Part shown: in pieces, positions 38,809 through 50,122 of the stretch
Numbering within the stretch: the first letter of the stretch is position 1
Layout: each line of letters opens with the position of its first letter
Assembly: GCF_000286835.2 (NCBI RefSeq)
Contig: NZ_AJYD02000031.1
Location: 169,413-233,412 of the forward strand
DNA length: 64,000 bases
Reading direction: 5' to 3'
Origin: Enterovibrio norvegicus FF-33
GTDB taxonomy: Bacteria; Pseudomonadota; Gammaproteobacteria; Enterobacterales; Vibrionaceae
Translations under genes and position numbers: made by a program
Notes under the pieces: model-generated
Seen by the model: the letters and a program-made list of their open reading frames with translations, nothing else
The model's database searches: none
What the model was told of the DNA's origin: nothing

Positions 38809-39777
38809 ATGCCTCAACCGTTCTCTATTGCTATTCACGGCGGTGCTGGCACCATCGAACGTAGCTTGATGACGCCAGAACTTGAGCAAGCTTATCGTGA
38901 AGCACTACGTCTATCTGTGCTGGCTGGTCATGCCGTATTAGTGTCAGGCGGAAATGCGTTAGATGCCACGGTTGCTGCCGTCACGGTGATGGAAGACAGC
39001 CCATTATTTAATGCGGGTAAAGGTTCGGTGCTCACTCACGAGGAAACGGTGGAGATGGACGCTTGCGTGATGAATGGACAGAATCTGGATGCGGGTGCAG
39101 TGACGCTTATTCGTCATATCAAAAATCCGATTCAGCTTGCCCGCGATGTCATGCTCAAAAGCCCTCATGCCATGCTGGCGGGGGATGGTGCAGAAGCGTT
39201 TGCATTTAAAGAATGTGGGTACGACTACACCGAGCAGGATTACTTCTTTACGCCGCGCCGTTACAACGAATTAAAAGTGATGAAAAAAACCGGCGGCGTG
39301 GCACTGTCAGAAGCGCGTTATCCCGATGAAAAAAAACATGGCACTGTGGGTGCAGTAGCGCTCGATAAAAACGGTAACCTGGCAGCAGCCACAAGCACTG
39401 GCGGTTTAACCAACAAGCGCTGGGGGCGCGTGGGTGACACACCTATTGTTGGCGGTGGTAACTATGCGCGCAACGGCAATGTGGCGGTTTCTGCAACGGG
39501 TATGGGCGAGTTGTTAATGCGCTGCACCGTGGCTGGTGATATTGCAGGACGCATGCAATATGGAGATGCCTCGATAGAGCAGGCCTGTCGCGATGTCATA
39601 CACGGCGATTTTCTTGATCTAGGTGGTGAAGGCGGTGTGATTGCGGTTGACGCAAACGGTAAGGTTAACTTTGAACTGAACTGTGCAGGGATGTACCGAG
39701 CGACAGTTGACGAAAGTGGAAATGCGCTGGTGGCGATATTTGCAGATGAGGCGTTGAGGGTTGAGAGTAATAGCTAG
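38809..39777 (+). CDS. iaaA: Isoaspartyl peptidase / L-asparaginase
   Basis: Ntn-hydrolase that self-cleaves before its nucleophile and removes isoaspartyl dipeptides or asparagine. The predicted cleavage and nucleophile is Thr179 in HGTVGAVALD, the same position as in E. coli IaaA. Other family blocks are AIHGGAGTIE, PLFNAGKGSVLT, ELDACVM-like EMDACVMNG and AATSTGGLTNKRWGRVGD. 322 residues. It has no signal peptide, so cytosolic. Convergent with slyX across a 69-nt gap holding an AGAACC/GGTTCT hairpin. Confidence 0.94.
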   Translation: MPQPFSIAIHGGAGTIERSLMTPELEQAYREALRLSVLAGHAVLVSGGNALDATVAAVTVMEDSPLFNAGKGSVLTHEETVEMDACVMNGQNLDAGAVTLIRHIKNPIQLARDVMLKSPHAMLAGDGAEAFAFKECGYDYTEQDYFFTPRRYNELKVMKKTGGVALSEARYPDEKKHGTVGAVALDKNGNLAAATSTGGLTNKRWGRVGDTPIVGGGNYARNGNVAVSATGMGELLMRCTVAGDIAGRMQYGDASIEQACRDVIHGDFLDLGGEGGVIAVDANGKVNFELNCAGMYRATVDESGNALVAIFADEALRVESNS

Positions 39778-39846
39778 GCCCTAGAACCTGGGGAGAATCG
39801 CTTGGTTCTTCCTCATACCTAGGACCTGTTATTGCCACACCCCACT

Positions 39847-40071
39847 CTAATAATGCGGTGGCGGCGTTTCTTCATCCATGCCCGCAATGTTAGCCGGTTC
39901 CATAGAACGTAGTTTGGAGACCAAAAACGCAATTTGCGTATTCATTCGGTCAATCGCCTTTTGATGGGCAGTCACTGCGTCATTGAGTTCTTCAATGGTG
40001 TGCTCTTGAAACGCCTGCTTGATTTCAAGATCTTCAATGTGCTTTTGTAGCTGTTGTTCAAATTCGGTCAT
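39847..40071 (-). CDS. slyX: SlyX family coiled-coil protein
   Basis: 74 residues, almost wholly coiled coil (heptads through LEIKQAFQEHTIEELNDAV), with the Pro/His-rich C-terminus PPPHY typical of SlyX. Role unknown. It lies 7 nt after the WD40 lipoprotein gene on the same strand, so probably the same transcript. Confidence 0.93.
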   Translation of the reverse strand: MTEFEQQLQKHIEDLEIKQAFQEHTIEELNDAVTAHQKAIDRMNTQIAFLVSKLRSMEPANIAGMDEETPPPHY

Positions 40072-40078
40072 GGTGTTT

Positions 40079-41065
40079 TCAATCTTCCTGCGCTATCCAA
40101 GCTTGTGCGATACCGGCTGATGTGCCAGAGATGACGCGTCCGGTTGGATCAATCGCCACATCATACACCACTGCACTTGGCGGCCGAGTATTTTGTTGCT
40201 CTACCGCCAACCAACGACCGAGATTATCACCCGTCCCCGTGTCCCAATATTCTATTCTTCGCGCGGGTGTTCCCGTCACCAATTTACTGCCATCGTCTGA
40301 AAAGCGGGCGGTGGTAAAGTTAGGGTAGCGGTGGAACATCTGCAGCTCGCTTATTGCCTCGCCCGTTGAAAGATCCCAGATGATGGCCGTGTCATCGCCG
40401 TCCGCGGAGAAGGCATATTTTCCAGTTCGGTGCAGTTCAACGCGTGTTATACGGTGGCTATGTGCAAATGTATTGATGATCTGCCCGGTTTCAGTGCTCC
40501 ACAAATAAGCATTGTGGTCATTGCCGCCTGACAGGGCATATTTTCCATTGGGCGAGAGAGAGACACTGTTTACTTTTTCTTTATGAGCAAGGAACTCTAA
40601 GCGTCTTCCTGTGCCTAAGTCCACGAACAAGGCTTTGCCGTTTGACAGTGCAAGTAGGATTTTCTGGCCGTTGTTGCTGATGTCTAGGCCACGGATGATC
40701 CCGTCTGATATCGACCAAAGGCCTTCTGCTTGTCCCCATGCCAAATCCCATACTGCAAAGTTTTGCGATGTGGCAGAGACCGCATAGCGATTGTTGTCAG
40801 AGATCTGACTGGCGATCACTGTGCTCTTATCTGGGTCTTGATAGCCAAAATCAGCAAGTTGCTTATTTTGCATTAGGTCCCAGAGAACGATACCTTGTTC
40901 AGTCGATGCTATGAGGGCAAAACGCCCATCTCGGCTGAGACTGAAACTGGTTACGCCATCAGGATGAAGCGCCCAACGCTGGGCTTCACGCGTAGAGTGA
41001 AAGCATCCTGAAAGTGCTAACAGTGTCAGAAATAAGCAAATTGTGCTGACGAATTGTCGCATCAC
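40079..41065 (-). CDS. WD40-repeat lipoprotein
   Basis: 328 residues: lipoprotein signal with lipobox ALSGC (Cys about 21), then about six or seven WD40 blades filling the rest. Examples are SFSLSRDGRFALIAS with GIVLWDL, SVSLSPNGKYALSGG with AYLWSTETG, and ADGDDTAIIWDLSTG. Probably a periplasm-facing seven-bladed propeller scaffold. No characterised homologue recognised. Neighbours slyX (same strand) and fkpA (divergent) hint at an envelope protein-quality role, which is inference only. Confidence 0.86.
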   Translation of the reverse strand: MMRQFVSTICLFLTLLALSGCFHSTREAQRWALHPDGVTSFSLSRDGRFALIASTEQGIVLWDLMQNKQLADFGYQDPDKSTVIASQISDNNRYAVSATSQNFAVWDLAWGQAEGLWSISDGIIRGLDISNNGQKILLALSNGKALFVDLGTGRRLEFLAHKEKVNSVSLSPNGKYALSGGNDHNAYLWSTETGQIINTFAHSHRITRVELHRTGKYAFSADGDDTAIIWDLSTGEAISELQMFHRYPNFTTARFSDDGSKLVTGTPARRIEYWDTGTGDNLGRWLAVEQQNTRPPSAVVYDVAIDPTGRVISGTSAGIAQAWIAQED

Positions 41066-41184
41066 GCTTGTGTTCCTTATCTTGGACCCCTATAACGTCG
41101 AGTATATTGATCGTTTCGGGCTTTCGCATTTTTATCGCGTAAGCGAATGAGAGAAATGTGGTTTTTATACCAACGGAGTAACTA

Positions 41185-41955
41185 ATGAAATCAGTTTTTA
41201 AAATGTCATTGCTGGCGGCCACCGTTGCACTGGCCGTAGGTTGTCAAGAAGACGCGAAAGAAGAAACCGTGAAAGTTGAAGCGCCTGTCGCTGTTGAAAC
41301 CGTTACATTCGCCACTGAAGATGACAAAGCCGCCTATGCAATTGGTGCTTCGTTAGCGCAATATTTAAAAGCAAATCTTGAGCAACAACAAGAAATTGGT
41401 TTGGCACTAAGCTCTGATCTGGTTCTTCAAGGTGTACAAGACGCCTTTGCTGATCAATCAAAATTGAGTGAAGAAGAAGCACAAGTGGCATTGCAAGCGC
41501 TAGATCAGCGTGTTGCAGAAATGGCGCAAAAGCAATCGCAAGAGAAAGCAGCGGTTGCAGTGAAAGCTGGCGATGAGTACCGCACACAGTTTGCGAAAAC
41601 CGATGGTGTAACCACCACAGACTCTGGCTTGATGTACATGGTTGAGAAAATGGGTGACGGTGAGAAACCAGCAGCGGAAGATACCGTTGTTGTGCACTAC
41701 AAAGGCACCCTGACTGACGGTACGCAATTTGATAGCTCTTACGATCGTAACCAGCCAGCGACTTTCCCACTCAACCGCGTGATCCCAGGTTGGACAGAAG
41801 GTGTTCAGCTAATGCCTGTCGGTTCTAAGTTCAAATTCGTGATCCCTTCTGAGTTGGCATATGGCTCGCAAGACACGCCTGCTATTCCAGCAAATTCAAC
41901 GTTAGTGTTTGATGTTGAGCTGCTAGAAATCAAAGGTAAACCAGCCGCTAATTAA
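41185..41955 (+). CDS. fkpA: FKBP-type peptidyl-prolyl isomerase FkpA
   Basis: Envelope chaperone and prolyl isomerase. The N-terminal helical dimerisation domain (about 40-130; AAYAIGASLAQYL, LDQRVAEMAQKQSQ) is joined to a C-terminal FKBP domain (about 140-253; VVVHYKGTLTDGTQFDSS, VIPGWTEGVQLMPVG, IPANSTLVFDVELLEI). The signal region ends ALAVGCQED, a plausible lipobox with Cys20, so the protein may be lipid-anchored, unlike the soluble E. coli form. 256 residues. Divergent from the WD40 lipoprotein. Confidence 0.94.
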   Translation: MKSVFKMSLLAATVALAVGCQEDAKEETVKVEAPVAVETVTFATEDDKAAYAIGASLAQYLKANLEQQQEIGLALSSDLVLQGVQDAFADQSKLSEEEAQVALQALDQRVAEMAQKQSQEKAAVAVKAGDEYRTQFAKTDGVTTTDSGLMYMVEKMGDGEKPAAEDTVVVHYKGTLTDGTQFDSSYDRNQPATFPLNRVIPGWTEGVQLMPVGSKFKFVIPSELAYGSQDTPAIPANSTLVFDVELLEIKGKPAAN

Positions 41956-41987
41956 TACCGCCTTAAAGCGATAGCATTGGAACACTC

Positions 41988-42015
41988 AAAACCCCGACGT
42001 CTGTCGGGGTTTTTA
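41988..42015 (+). terminator. Rho-independent terminator after fkpA
   Basis: AAAACCCCGAC pairs with GTCGGGGTTTT around a 4-nt loop and runs into Ts. Confidence 0.92.
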
Positions 42016-42124
42016 CATCTTTTGAACCAAGTCTGTTAGACTTATCGCTAGATTTTAAAGATTGCAGATTTCGTTTATCTTTTGTCCGTTGATGAGCGAA
42101 AACTAACAAAAGGAAAATAGGCCT

Positions 42125-42847
42125 GTGGTATCAACAGACAGTTTCGGTTCAGATGTGATCGTCGACAGTGACTTTATCGAAAGTAATCCTTTTACCGAAC
42201 AAGACAACATTATCCTAAAATCCTATGAAGCCGTGGTTGACGGGTTAGCTGCATTGATTGGCCAACACTGTGAAATCGTGCTGCACTCACTGGAAGACTT
42301 GAATACGTCAGCGATTAAAATTGCCAACGGCGAGAATACTGGTCGTCAGGTTGGCTCACCTATCACGGATTTGGCGCTACGTATGCTGCGTGATATCGAA
42401 GGATCTGAACGCAACTTCTCCCGTGCTTATTTTACGCGTGCCAAGGGCAACACTCTGATGAAATCCATCACGGTGGCTATTCGCAATGGCGAAAATCGTG
42501 TCATTGGACTGCTTTGTATCAATATCAATCTGGACGCTCCTTTTTCTCAGGTATTGCAAGCATTTATGCCAACCGAAGAAGCACGTCAGGCGGTTTCTGC
42601 GGTTAACTTTGCCAGCGACGTTGACGAGTTAGTGGACCAAACGGTTGAACGCACCATCGAAGAAATCAACGCAGATAAATCCGTATCCAATAACACCAAG
42701 AATCGTCAGATCGTTATGGAATTGTTCGATAAAGGTATTTTCGATATCAAAGATGCGATCAACCGTGTGGCAGACCGTCTCAATATTTCTAAGCACACTG
42801 TGTATCTGTATATCCGTCAGCGTAAAGGTGAGGATGAGGAAAGATGA
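42125..42847 (+). CDS. yheO: YheO-type PAS/HTH transcriptional regulator
   Basis: 240 residues: N-terminal YheO-like PAS domain (about 25-140; [40 protein letters not shown]) and a C-terminal helix-turn-helix ([26 protein letters not shown]). Close to E. coli YheO; target genes unknown. GTG 42125 follows AGGAAAATAGG. It overlaps tusD by 4 nt, so it may be coupled to the thiolation genes. Confidence 0.93.
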   Translation: MVSTDSFGSDVIVDSDFIESNPFTEQDNIILKSYEAVVDGLAALIGQHCEIVLHSLEDLNTSAIKIANGENTGRQVGSPITDLALRMLRDIEGSERNFSRAYFTRAKGNTLMKSITVAIRNGENRVIGLLCININLDAPFSQVLQAFMPTEEARQAVSAVNFASDVDELVDQTVERTIEEINADKSVSNNTKNRQIVMELFDKGIFDIKDAINRVADRLNISKHTVYLYIRQRKGEDEER

Positions 42848-43236
42848 CACTAGATTACGTCATCGTGGTGAGTGCGCCCGTATATGGCCGACAATCGTCA
42901 CTGACAGCCTATCGATTTGCTAAGGCGCTAGTGGAGAAAGGGCACACATTATCGCGTGTCTTTTTTTATCAAGATGGTGTGTCTAATGCTTCATCGCTAA
43001 CCGTGCCTGCCAACGATGAGTTTGATTTGGTCGTGGCATGGCAAACGTTGGCAAAAGAAAACAATACCGAACTGGAAACGTGCGTTGCCGCTGCGCTGCG
43101 TCGTGGACAAGTGAGCCAAGATGAAGCCAAGCAACATCAGTTATCGTCATCCAATATGGCAGATGGCTTTTCGCAGGCTGGGTTGGGTGCGCTGTCAGAA
43201 GCGATGCTTACTGCCGATCGCGTTGTGCAGTTTTAA
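42844..43236 (+). CDS. tusD: Sulfurtransferase complex subunit TusD
   Basis: Sulfur carrier in the TusBCD complex that relays persulfide from TusA to TusE for 2-thiolation of tRNA wobble uridine by MnmA. 130 residues. The active Cys80 lies in [12 protein letters not shown]; the N-terminus is [11 protein letters not shown]. The start overlaps yheO by ATGA. Confidence 0.95.
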   Translation: MTLDYVIVVSAPVYGRQSSLTAYRFAKALVEKGHTLSRVFFYQDGVSNASSLTVPANDEFDLVVAWQTLAKENNTELETCVAAALRRGQVSQDEAKQHQLSSSNMADGFSQAGLGALSEAMLTADRVVQF

Positions 43237-43245
43237 GGTTCGAAC

Positions 43246-43602
43246 ATGAAGAAACTTGGATTTGTCTTTTCATCAGCACCGCATGGATCTGCAAGTGGGC
43301 GTGAAGGGCTTGATGCCGTTTTGGCTACCTCAAACTACAGTGAAAATCTTGTGTTGTTCTTTGTGGGTGATGGTGTCTTGCAACTTCTCTCGCATCAGCA
43401 GCCAGCTGACATTTTATGTCGTGACTACATTTCAACATTTAAAATGTTGGCACTTTGCGATGTTGAAGACATCTATGTTTGTGAAGCATCGTTGAGTGAA
43501 CGCGGCTTGAGCAAACCATCGTTAGTTGTCGATGTCGATATCACAACGCCAGAAGTGATCGCTGAACAATTAGCTCAGTGTGCCAAAGTACTTCAGTTCT
43601 AA
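43246..43602 (+). CDS. tusC: Sulfurtransferase complex subunit TusC
   Basis: DsrF-like 118-residue structural partner in the TusBCD heterohexamer. It has GFVFSSAPHGSASGREGLDA and the C-terminal LAQCAKVLQF. Nine nt after tusD and 27 nt before tusB, so one transcript. Confidence 0.95.
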   Translation: MKKLGFVFSSAPHGSASGREGLDAVLATSNYSENLVLFFVGDGVLQLLSHQQPADILCRDYISTFKMLALCDVEDIYVCEASLSERGLSKPSLVVDVDITTPEVIAEQLAQCAKVLQF

Positions 43603-43629
43603 AAGTGCTCCAGTTTTAAAGGACAGACG

Positions 43630-43920
43630 ATGCTTCATACAGTCAGTACTTCTCCTTTTTCGTCGTCATCGTTGAGCAATTGTTTGCGCTATTCTGACCC
43701 AAACAGCGAGATCTTATTGATCGAAGACGCTGTGATCGCCGCAATTGACAGCGGGGAGTGGCAAGAAGCGTTGACGTTGTCAGGACGTCGTATTTATGTT
43801 CTTCATGACGATGTGGTGGCGAGAGGCTTAAGTCGGGAAATTAGTGAGGATTTCGAACTTGTTGATATTAAAGGTTTTGTTTCGCTAACGGAGCAGCATG
43901 TCACGCAAATGAAATGGTGA
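43630..43920 (+). CDS. tusB: Sulfurtransferase complex subunit TusB
   Basis: DsrH-like 96-residue third subunit of TusBCD, with MLHTVSTSPF, EILLIEDAVIAAI and the C-terminal HVTQMKW typical of TusB. It is the least conserved subunit, as usual. It directly precedes the str operon promoter. Confidence 0.93.
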   Translation: MLHTVSTSPFSSSSLSNCLRYSDPNSEILLIEDAVIAAIDSGEWQEALTLSGRRIYVLHDDVVARGLSREISEDFELVDIKGFVSLTEQHVTQMKW

Positions 43921-44001
43921 ATATTGTCTCTTTCGACTAGCGTAAAAGCTCAGGATAGCAGCGTTTACAAATTGCTCGATGCAAAGATCGTTGTATAAAT
44001 C

Positions 44002-44474
<473 letters not shown>

Positions 44475-44544
44475 TGGAATCCGTTAAGTAAGGCCAAACA
44501 CTAATTAATTTGTAATTTTGAAAAAACTGAAAAGTTTTGGATAA

Positions 44545-45042
<498 letters not shown>

Positions 45043-45048
45043 TACCTT

Positions 45049-45076
45049 TTTAGGCGCGGCTTCTGCCGCGCCTAAA
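45049..45076 (+). other. Perfect 12-bp hairpin between rpsG and fusA
   Basis: TTTAGGCGCGGC, loop TTCT, then GCCGCGCCTAAA: a very stable stem-loop only 7 nt after the rpsG stop. No T run follows, so it is not a standard terminator. It may shield the upstream mRNA 3' end or modulate fusA translation. Confidence 0.75.
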
Positions 45077-45114
45077 CCCAATTCCAAGATCGACCTGAGT
45101 AAGAGGATACTACT

Positions 45115-47211
45115 GTGGCTCGTAAGACACCTATTGAGCGCTACCGTAACATCGGTATTTGCGCGCACGTAGACGCAGGCAAAACTACAACAACAGAGCG
45201 TATCCTGTTTTATACCGGTCTATCTCATAAGATTGGTGAAGTGCACGATGGTGCGGCAACCATGGACTGGATGGAGCAGGAGCAAGAGCGTGGTATTACC
45301 ATTACCTCCGCTGCGACTACAACCTTCTGGCGTGGTATGGATGCACAATTCGCTGAGCATCGCATCAATATCATCGATACCCCTGGACACGTTGACTTCA
45401 CGATTGAAGTTGAGCGTTCATTACGTGTATTAGATGGTGCAGTCGTTGTATTTTGTGCAGCGTCCGGCGTTGAGCCTCAGTCTGAGACTGTTTGGCGTCA
45501 AGCCGACAAATATCAAGTCCCTCGTATGGTTTTCGTCAATAAGATGGATCGTACAGGCGCAGATTATTTGCGCGTAGTTAATCAAATTAAAGATCGACTA
45601 GGCGCTAACCCTGTTCCAATTCATTTGAATATTGGCGCAGAAGATGAGTTTCGCGGTGTAATCGACCTGATCAAAATGAAGGCGATTAACTGGAATGAAG
45701 CTGATCAGGGTATGACCTTCAGTTATGAAGAGATCCCTGCAGACATGCAAGAGCTGGCTGAAGAGTGGCATCAGAATCTGATAGAAGCCGCTGCTGAAGC
45801 AAATGAAGAGCTGATGGATAAATACCTCGAAGACGGGGAATTGACAGAGGCCGAAATCAAGCAAGCTTTGCGTGAACGCACGATTAACAATGAAATCGTA
45901 CTGGCAACTTGTGGTTCTGCATTTAAGAACAAAGGTGTTCAAGCGGTGCTAGATGCCGTTGTTGAATACCTTCCTTCTCCGGTTGACGTGACAGCAATCA
46001 AGGGTGAAGACGAAGATGGCAATGAGATCGACCGTCATGCAGACGATAACGAACCCTTTGCAGCACTAGCATTCAAAATCGCCACTGACCCATTCGTGGG
46101 TACATTGACCTTCCTGCGTGTTTACTCAGGTGTGGTTAACACTGGCGACACAGTTTATAACTCTGTGAAGCAAAAACGTGAGCGATTTGGACGTATCGTT
46201 CAGATGCACTCAAATAAACGCGAAGAGATCAAAGAGATCTGCGCGGGTGACATCGCTGCGGCAATTGGTCTGAAAGACGTGACGACAGGTGACACGTTAT
46301 GTGCACTAGAATCTAAAGTGATTCTTGAGCGTATGGAGTTTCCTGAGCCTGTTATTCAGATTGCCGTTGAGCCACGCTCACAAGCTGATCAAGAGAAAAT
46401 GGGTATCGCGCTGGGTAAGCTGGCAGCAGAAGATCCATCATTCCGCGTCGAAACGGATAAAGAGTCAGGACAAACCCTGATCTCTGGCATGGGTGAATTA
46501 CACCTCGACATCATTGTCGATCGCATGCGTCGTGAGTTCAGTGTGGAATGTAATGTAGGTAAGCCGCAGGTGGCATATCGCGAAACTATCCGTGGAAGTG
46601 CTGAAGTCGAAGGCAAATTCGTCAAGCAGTCCGGTGGTCGCGGTCAGTATGGTCATGTATGGATCAAACTGGAGCCATCTGAACTAGGCGAAGGCTTTGT
46701 CTTCGTTGATGAAATCGTTGGTGGTTCAGTACCAAAAGAATACATCAGTTCTGTTGGTAAAGGCATTGAAGAGCAAATGAGTAGCGGTGTACTCGCCGGT
46801 TACCCAGTGCTTGACGTGAAAGCGACGTTGTTCGATGGCTCTTACCATGATGTTGACTCTAACGAAATGGCGTTTAAAATCGCTGCATCTATGGCCTTCA
46901 AGAAAGGTGCGCTTGAAGCGCAACCTGTTATTCTTGAGCCAATGATGAAAGTGGAAATCACCACTCCAGAAGACTGGATGGGTGATGTAGTGGGTGACTT
47001 GAACCGTCGCCGTGGTTTGATTTCTGGTATGGATGAAGGTCCTGCTGGTTTGAGAATTATTCGCGCACAGGTACCGCTGGCTGAGATGTTTGGTTACGCA
47101 ACTGACTTGCGTTCAGCGACTCAGGGCCGCGCATCTTACTCTATGGAATTTAGCGAATACGCTGATGTTCCAAAGAATGTTGCTGATTCAATCATCGCAC
47201 AGCGTTGTTGA
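45115..47211 (+). CDS. fusA: Elongation factor G
   Basis: Translocation GTPase. 698 residues. G-domain motifs are [15 protein letters not shown], the [10 protein letters not shown] switch I, DTPGHVDF and NKMDRTGAD. Later domains include the [11 protein letters not shown] region of domain IV. The start is GTG 45115 ([15 protein letters not shown]), with AAGAGG upstream. A second gene copy of the EF-G2 type is not in the window. Confidence 0.98.
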   Translation: MARKTPIERYRNIGICAHVDAGKTTTTERILFYTGLSHKIGEVHDGAATMDWMEQEQERGITITSAATTTFWRGMDAQFAEHRINIIDTPGHVDFTIEVERSLRVLDGAVVVFCAASGVEPQSETVWRQADKYQVPRMVFVNKMDRTGADYLRVVNQIKDRLGANPVPIHLNIGAEDEFRGVIDLIKMKAINWNEADQGMTFSYEEIPADMQELAEEWHQNLIEAAAEANEELMDKYLEDGELTEAEIKQALRERTINNEIVLATCGSAFKNKGVQAVLDAVVEYLPSPVDVTAIKGEDEDGNEIDRHADDNEPFAALAFKIATDPFVGTLTFLRVYSGVVNTGDTVYNSVKQKRERFGRIVQMHSNKREEIKEICAGDIAAAIGLKDVTTGDTLCALESKVILERMEFPEPVIQIAVEPRSQADQEKMGIALGKLAAEDPSFRVETDKESGQTLISGMGELHLDIIVDRMRREFSVECNVGKPQVAYRETIRGSAEVEGKFVKQSGGRGQYGHVWIKLEPSELGEGFVFVDEIVGGSVPKEYISSVGKGIEEQMSSGVLAGYPVLDVKATLFDGSYHDVDSNEMAFKIAASMAFKKGALEAQPVILEPMMKVEITTPEDWMGDVVGDLNRRRGLISGMDEGPAGLRIIRAQVPLAEMFGYATDLRSATQGRASYSMEFSEYADVPKNVADSIIAQRC

Positions 47212-47223
47212 TTAGTAACTTTG

Positions 47224-47246
47224 ATGCTGGCATTGTTCGCCAGCAT
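47224..47246 (+). other. Hairpin between fusA and tuf
   Basis: ATGCTGGC (47224-47231) pairs with GCCAGCAT (47239-47246) around a 7-nt loop, 13 nt past the fusA stop. No T run follows on this strand. Likely an mRNA processing or stabilising element in the 100-nt spacer. Confidence 0.6.
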
Positions 47247-47311
47247 TGATAAAAACTTCTGATCGCACTTACGACGGTAGGTGCGGCTCATAACTAGGAA
47301 GGAACACGATC

Positions 47312-48496
47312 GTGTCTAAAGAAAAATTTGAACGTACGAAACCGCACGTTAACGTTGGTACAATCGGCCACGTTGACCACGGTAAAACCACTCTAACTGC
47401 TGCTATCTGTACTGTACTGTCAAAAGTATACGGCGGTTCAGCACGTGACTTCGCATCTATCGATAACGCTCCTGAAGAGCGTGAGCGCGGTATCACTATC
47501 TCTACCTCACACGTAGAATACGATACTCCTTCACGTCACTACGCACACGTAGACTGCCCAGGACACGCCGATTATGTTAAAAACATGATCACCGGTGCTG
47601 CGCAAATGGACGGTGGTATCCTGGTTGTTGCTGCGACTGATGGCCCTATGCCACAGACTCGTGAGCACATCCTACTAGGTCGCCAAGTTGGTATTCCATA
47701 CATCCTTGTTTTCATGAACAAGTGTGACATGGTTGATGACGAAGAGCTGCTTGAGTTGGTTGAGATGGAAGTTCGTGAACTTCTTTCTGAGTACGACTTC
47801 CCAGGCGACGATTGCCCAGTAATTCAAGGTTCAGCACTAGGTGCATTGAACGGCGAAGAGCAGTGGGAAGCGAAAATTGTTGAACTAGCTGAAGCACTGG
47901 ATTCTTACATCCCAGAGCCAGAGCGTGCTATCGACAAGCCATTCATCCTACCAATCGAAGATGTTTTCTCAATTCAAGGCCGTGGTACTGTTGTAACGGG
48001 TCGTGTTGAGCAAGGTATCGTTCGCGTAGGTGACGAAGTTGCTATCGTTGGTATCGTAGACACCATCACCACAACTTGTACTGGTGTTGAGATGTTCCGT
48101 AAACTTCTTGACGAAGGCCGTGCTGGTGAGAACGTTGGTGTTCTTCTACGTGGTACTAAGCGTGACGAAGTTCAACGTGGTCAAGTACTGGCTAAGCCTG
48201 GTTCAATCACTCCACACACCACTTTCACATCAGAAATTTATGTTCTGTCGAAAGATGAAGGCGGCCGTCATACTCCGTTCTTCAAAGGCTACCGTCCACA
48301 GTTCTACTTCCGTACAACTGACGTGACCGGTACTATCGAATTGCCAGAAGGCGTAGAGATGGTAATGCCAGGTGATAACATTGCAATGACTGTAACTCTG
48401 ATCTCGCCAATCGCGATGGACGAAGGTCTACGCTTCGCAATCCGCGAAGGTGGTCGTACAGTTGGTGCAGGTGTTGTTGCTAAGATCGTTGCTTAA
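47312..48496 (+). CDS. tuf: Elongation factor Tu
   Basis: Delivers aminoacyl-tRNA to the ribosome. 394 residues; [27 protein letters not shown] and NKCD motifs intact. GTG start at 47312 with AGGAAGG upstream. Only this copy is in the window; vibrios usually have a second elsewhere. It ends at a strong terminator, closing the str operon. Confidence 0.98.
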   Translation: MSKEKFERTKPHVNVGTIGHVDHGKTTLTAAICTVLSKVYGGSARDFASIDNAPEERERGITISTSHVEYDTPSRHYAHVDCPGHADYVKNMITGAAQMDGGILVVAATDGPMPQTREHILLGRQVGIPYILVFMNKCDMVDDEELLELVEMEVRELLSEYDFPGDDCPVIQGSALGALNGEEQWEAKIVELAEALDSYIPEPERAIDKPFILPIEDVFSIQGRGTVVTGRVEQGIVRVGDEVAIVGIVDTITTTCTGVEMFRKLLDEGRAGENVGVLLRGTKRDEVQRGQVLAKPGSITPHTTFTSEIYVLSKDEGGRHTPFFKGYRPQFYFRTTDVTGTIELPEGVEMVMPGDNIAMTVTLISPIAMDEGLRFAIREGGRTVGAGVVAKIVA

Positions 48497-48522
48497 TTTT
48501 AAGCTCCGATAGCACAATGCTT

Positions 48523-48549
48523 AAAAAGGACGCTTCGGCGTCCTTTTTT
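48523..48549 (+). terminator. Rho-independent terminator of the str operon
   Basis: AAAAAGGACGC, loop TTCG, GCGTCCTTTTTT: a stable UUCG-type tetraloop hairpin with a T run, 26 nt after the tuf stop. Confidence 0.95.
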
Positions 48550-48624
48550 GTATCTAGTGTTTATTAAAGGCATAAAACACAAAAAATAGTGCGTAAAAAT
48601 TAGGCAAGAAAAGAGAGGAATAAT

Positions 48625-48661
48625 TGATAAAAACGATTGGTAATACAAACCGTTCTCATTT
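48625..48661. promoter_or_regulatory. Probable Fur-binding region before bfd
   Basis: Two overlapping AT-rich stretches resemble the Fur box: GATAAAAACGATTGGTAAT (48625-48643) and, read on the minus strand, AAATGAGAACGGTTTGTATT (48642-48661). Bfd is Fur-repressed in enterobacteria, and the site lies 37-73 nt upstream of its start. Confidence 0.55.
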
Positions 48662-48697
48662 ATATTTCTTGTAAGATTGTTGTTGAGGTAGATTCAA

Positions 48698-48889
48698 ATG
48701 TACGTTTGCCTATGTCATGGTATTTCCGATAAGACATTAAAAAAGTTAGCTTACGAGCAGGGAATGACAGACATTCGCGCTATTCGCAAAGCGCTACCTT
48801 TAGGCTCTCAGTGTGGTAAGTGTATTCGGTCAGCGAAAGAGATATTGCAAGACGTAGAATCCAATCCGCTTTATCAACAAGCATGCTGA
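48698..48889 (+). CDS. bfd: Bacterioferritin-associated ferredoxin
   Basis: [2Fe-2S] protein that donates electrons to bacterioferritin for iron release under starvation. 63 residues; ligands Cys4, Cys6, Cys39 and Cys42 in VCLCHG and GSQCGKC. GAGG lies about 12 nt before ATG. Paired with bfr; probable Fur control. Confidence 0.95.
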   Translation: MYVCLCHGISDKTLKKLAYEQGMTDIRAIRKALPLGSQCGKCIRSAKEILQDVESNPLYQQAC

Positions 48890-48979
48890 GTCTGCTTAGC
48901 ACGACTATGTACCACTTTTAACATTGACAGGCCTTTTCTCGCTTCTATTTTTACTAGAAGCCGAAAAGGAGCGTGAGTC

Positions 48980-49456
48980 ATGAAATCTGACCCCAAAATC
49001 ATTCAACACCTCAACAAATCCCTCGCCAATGAACTGATTGCTATCAACCAATACTTCCTTCACTCCCGAATGTATAAAGACTGGGGATTGAAAGTGCTCG
49101 CCGATAAAGAGTATGAAGAATCTATAGATGAAATGAAGCATGCTGACGATCTCATCGAACGAATACTATTCCTTGAAGGCATCCCTAATTTGCAAGATCT
49201 TGGAAAACTTCGAATCGGTGAAGATACGAAAGAAATGCTCGAATGCGATTTGGCGTTAGAAATGGATGCGATTCCTGATTTAAGGGATGCGATTGAGTAT
49301 GCCGAAAGTGTTCGAGATTATGTTTCTCGCGATCTGTTCAATCATATTCTAGAAGATGAAGAAGAGCATGTTGATTGGTTAGAAACCCAACTCGGTCTTA
49401 TCGAAAAAGTTGGGATTCAAAACTACAACCAAGCTCAGATGATTGAGGCCGAGTAA
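48980..49456 (+). CDS. bfr: Bacterioferritin
   Basis: Haem-containing 24-mer iron-storage protein. 158 residues. Ferroxidase ligands Glu18, Glu51, His54, Glu94, Glu127 and His130 are present, and haem ligand Met52 is in DEMKHAD. Located 90 nt after bfd. It separates the str operon from the S10 operon, the same order as in E. coli. Confidence 0.97.
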   Translation: MKSDPKIIQHLNKSLANELIAINQYFLHSRMYKDWGLKVLADKEYEESIDEMKHADDLIERILFLEGIPNLQDLGKLRIGEDTKEMLECDLALEMDAIPDLRDAIEYAESVRDYVSRDLFNHILEDEEEHVDWLETQLGLIEKVGIQNYNQAQMIEAE

Positions 49457-49507
49457 TAGGTTTAAACGGCCTTAAAACGTGGCCTGTGATTAATTTTTAA
49501 ACGTGGC

Positions 49508-49535
49508 TTGCAAAGCCATTTGCGATCTGTATAAT
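49508..49535 (+). promoter_or_regulatory. S10 operon promoter
   Basis: TTGCAA (49508-49513), 16-nt spacer, TATAAT (49530-49535). A 9-nt direct repeat AAACGTGGC occurs at 49475-49483 and 49499-49507, the second copy abutting the -35. Transcription would start near 49542. Confidence 0.75.
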
Positions 49536-49541
49536 GCCCGC

Positions 49542-50107
<566 letters not shown>

Positions 50108-50122
50108 GAGGGGATATAAGTA

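Noticed and set aside
45598..45942. Minus-strand ORF inside fusA
   Set aside because: Shadow of EF-G, which is complete and conserved here.
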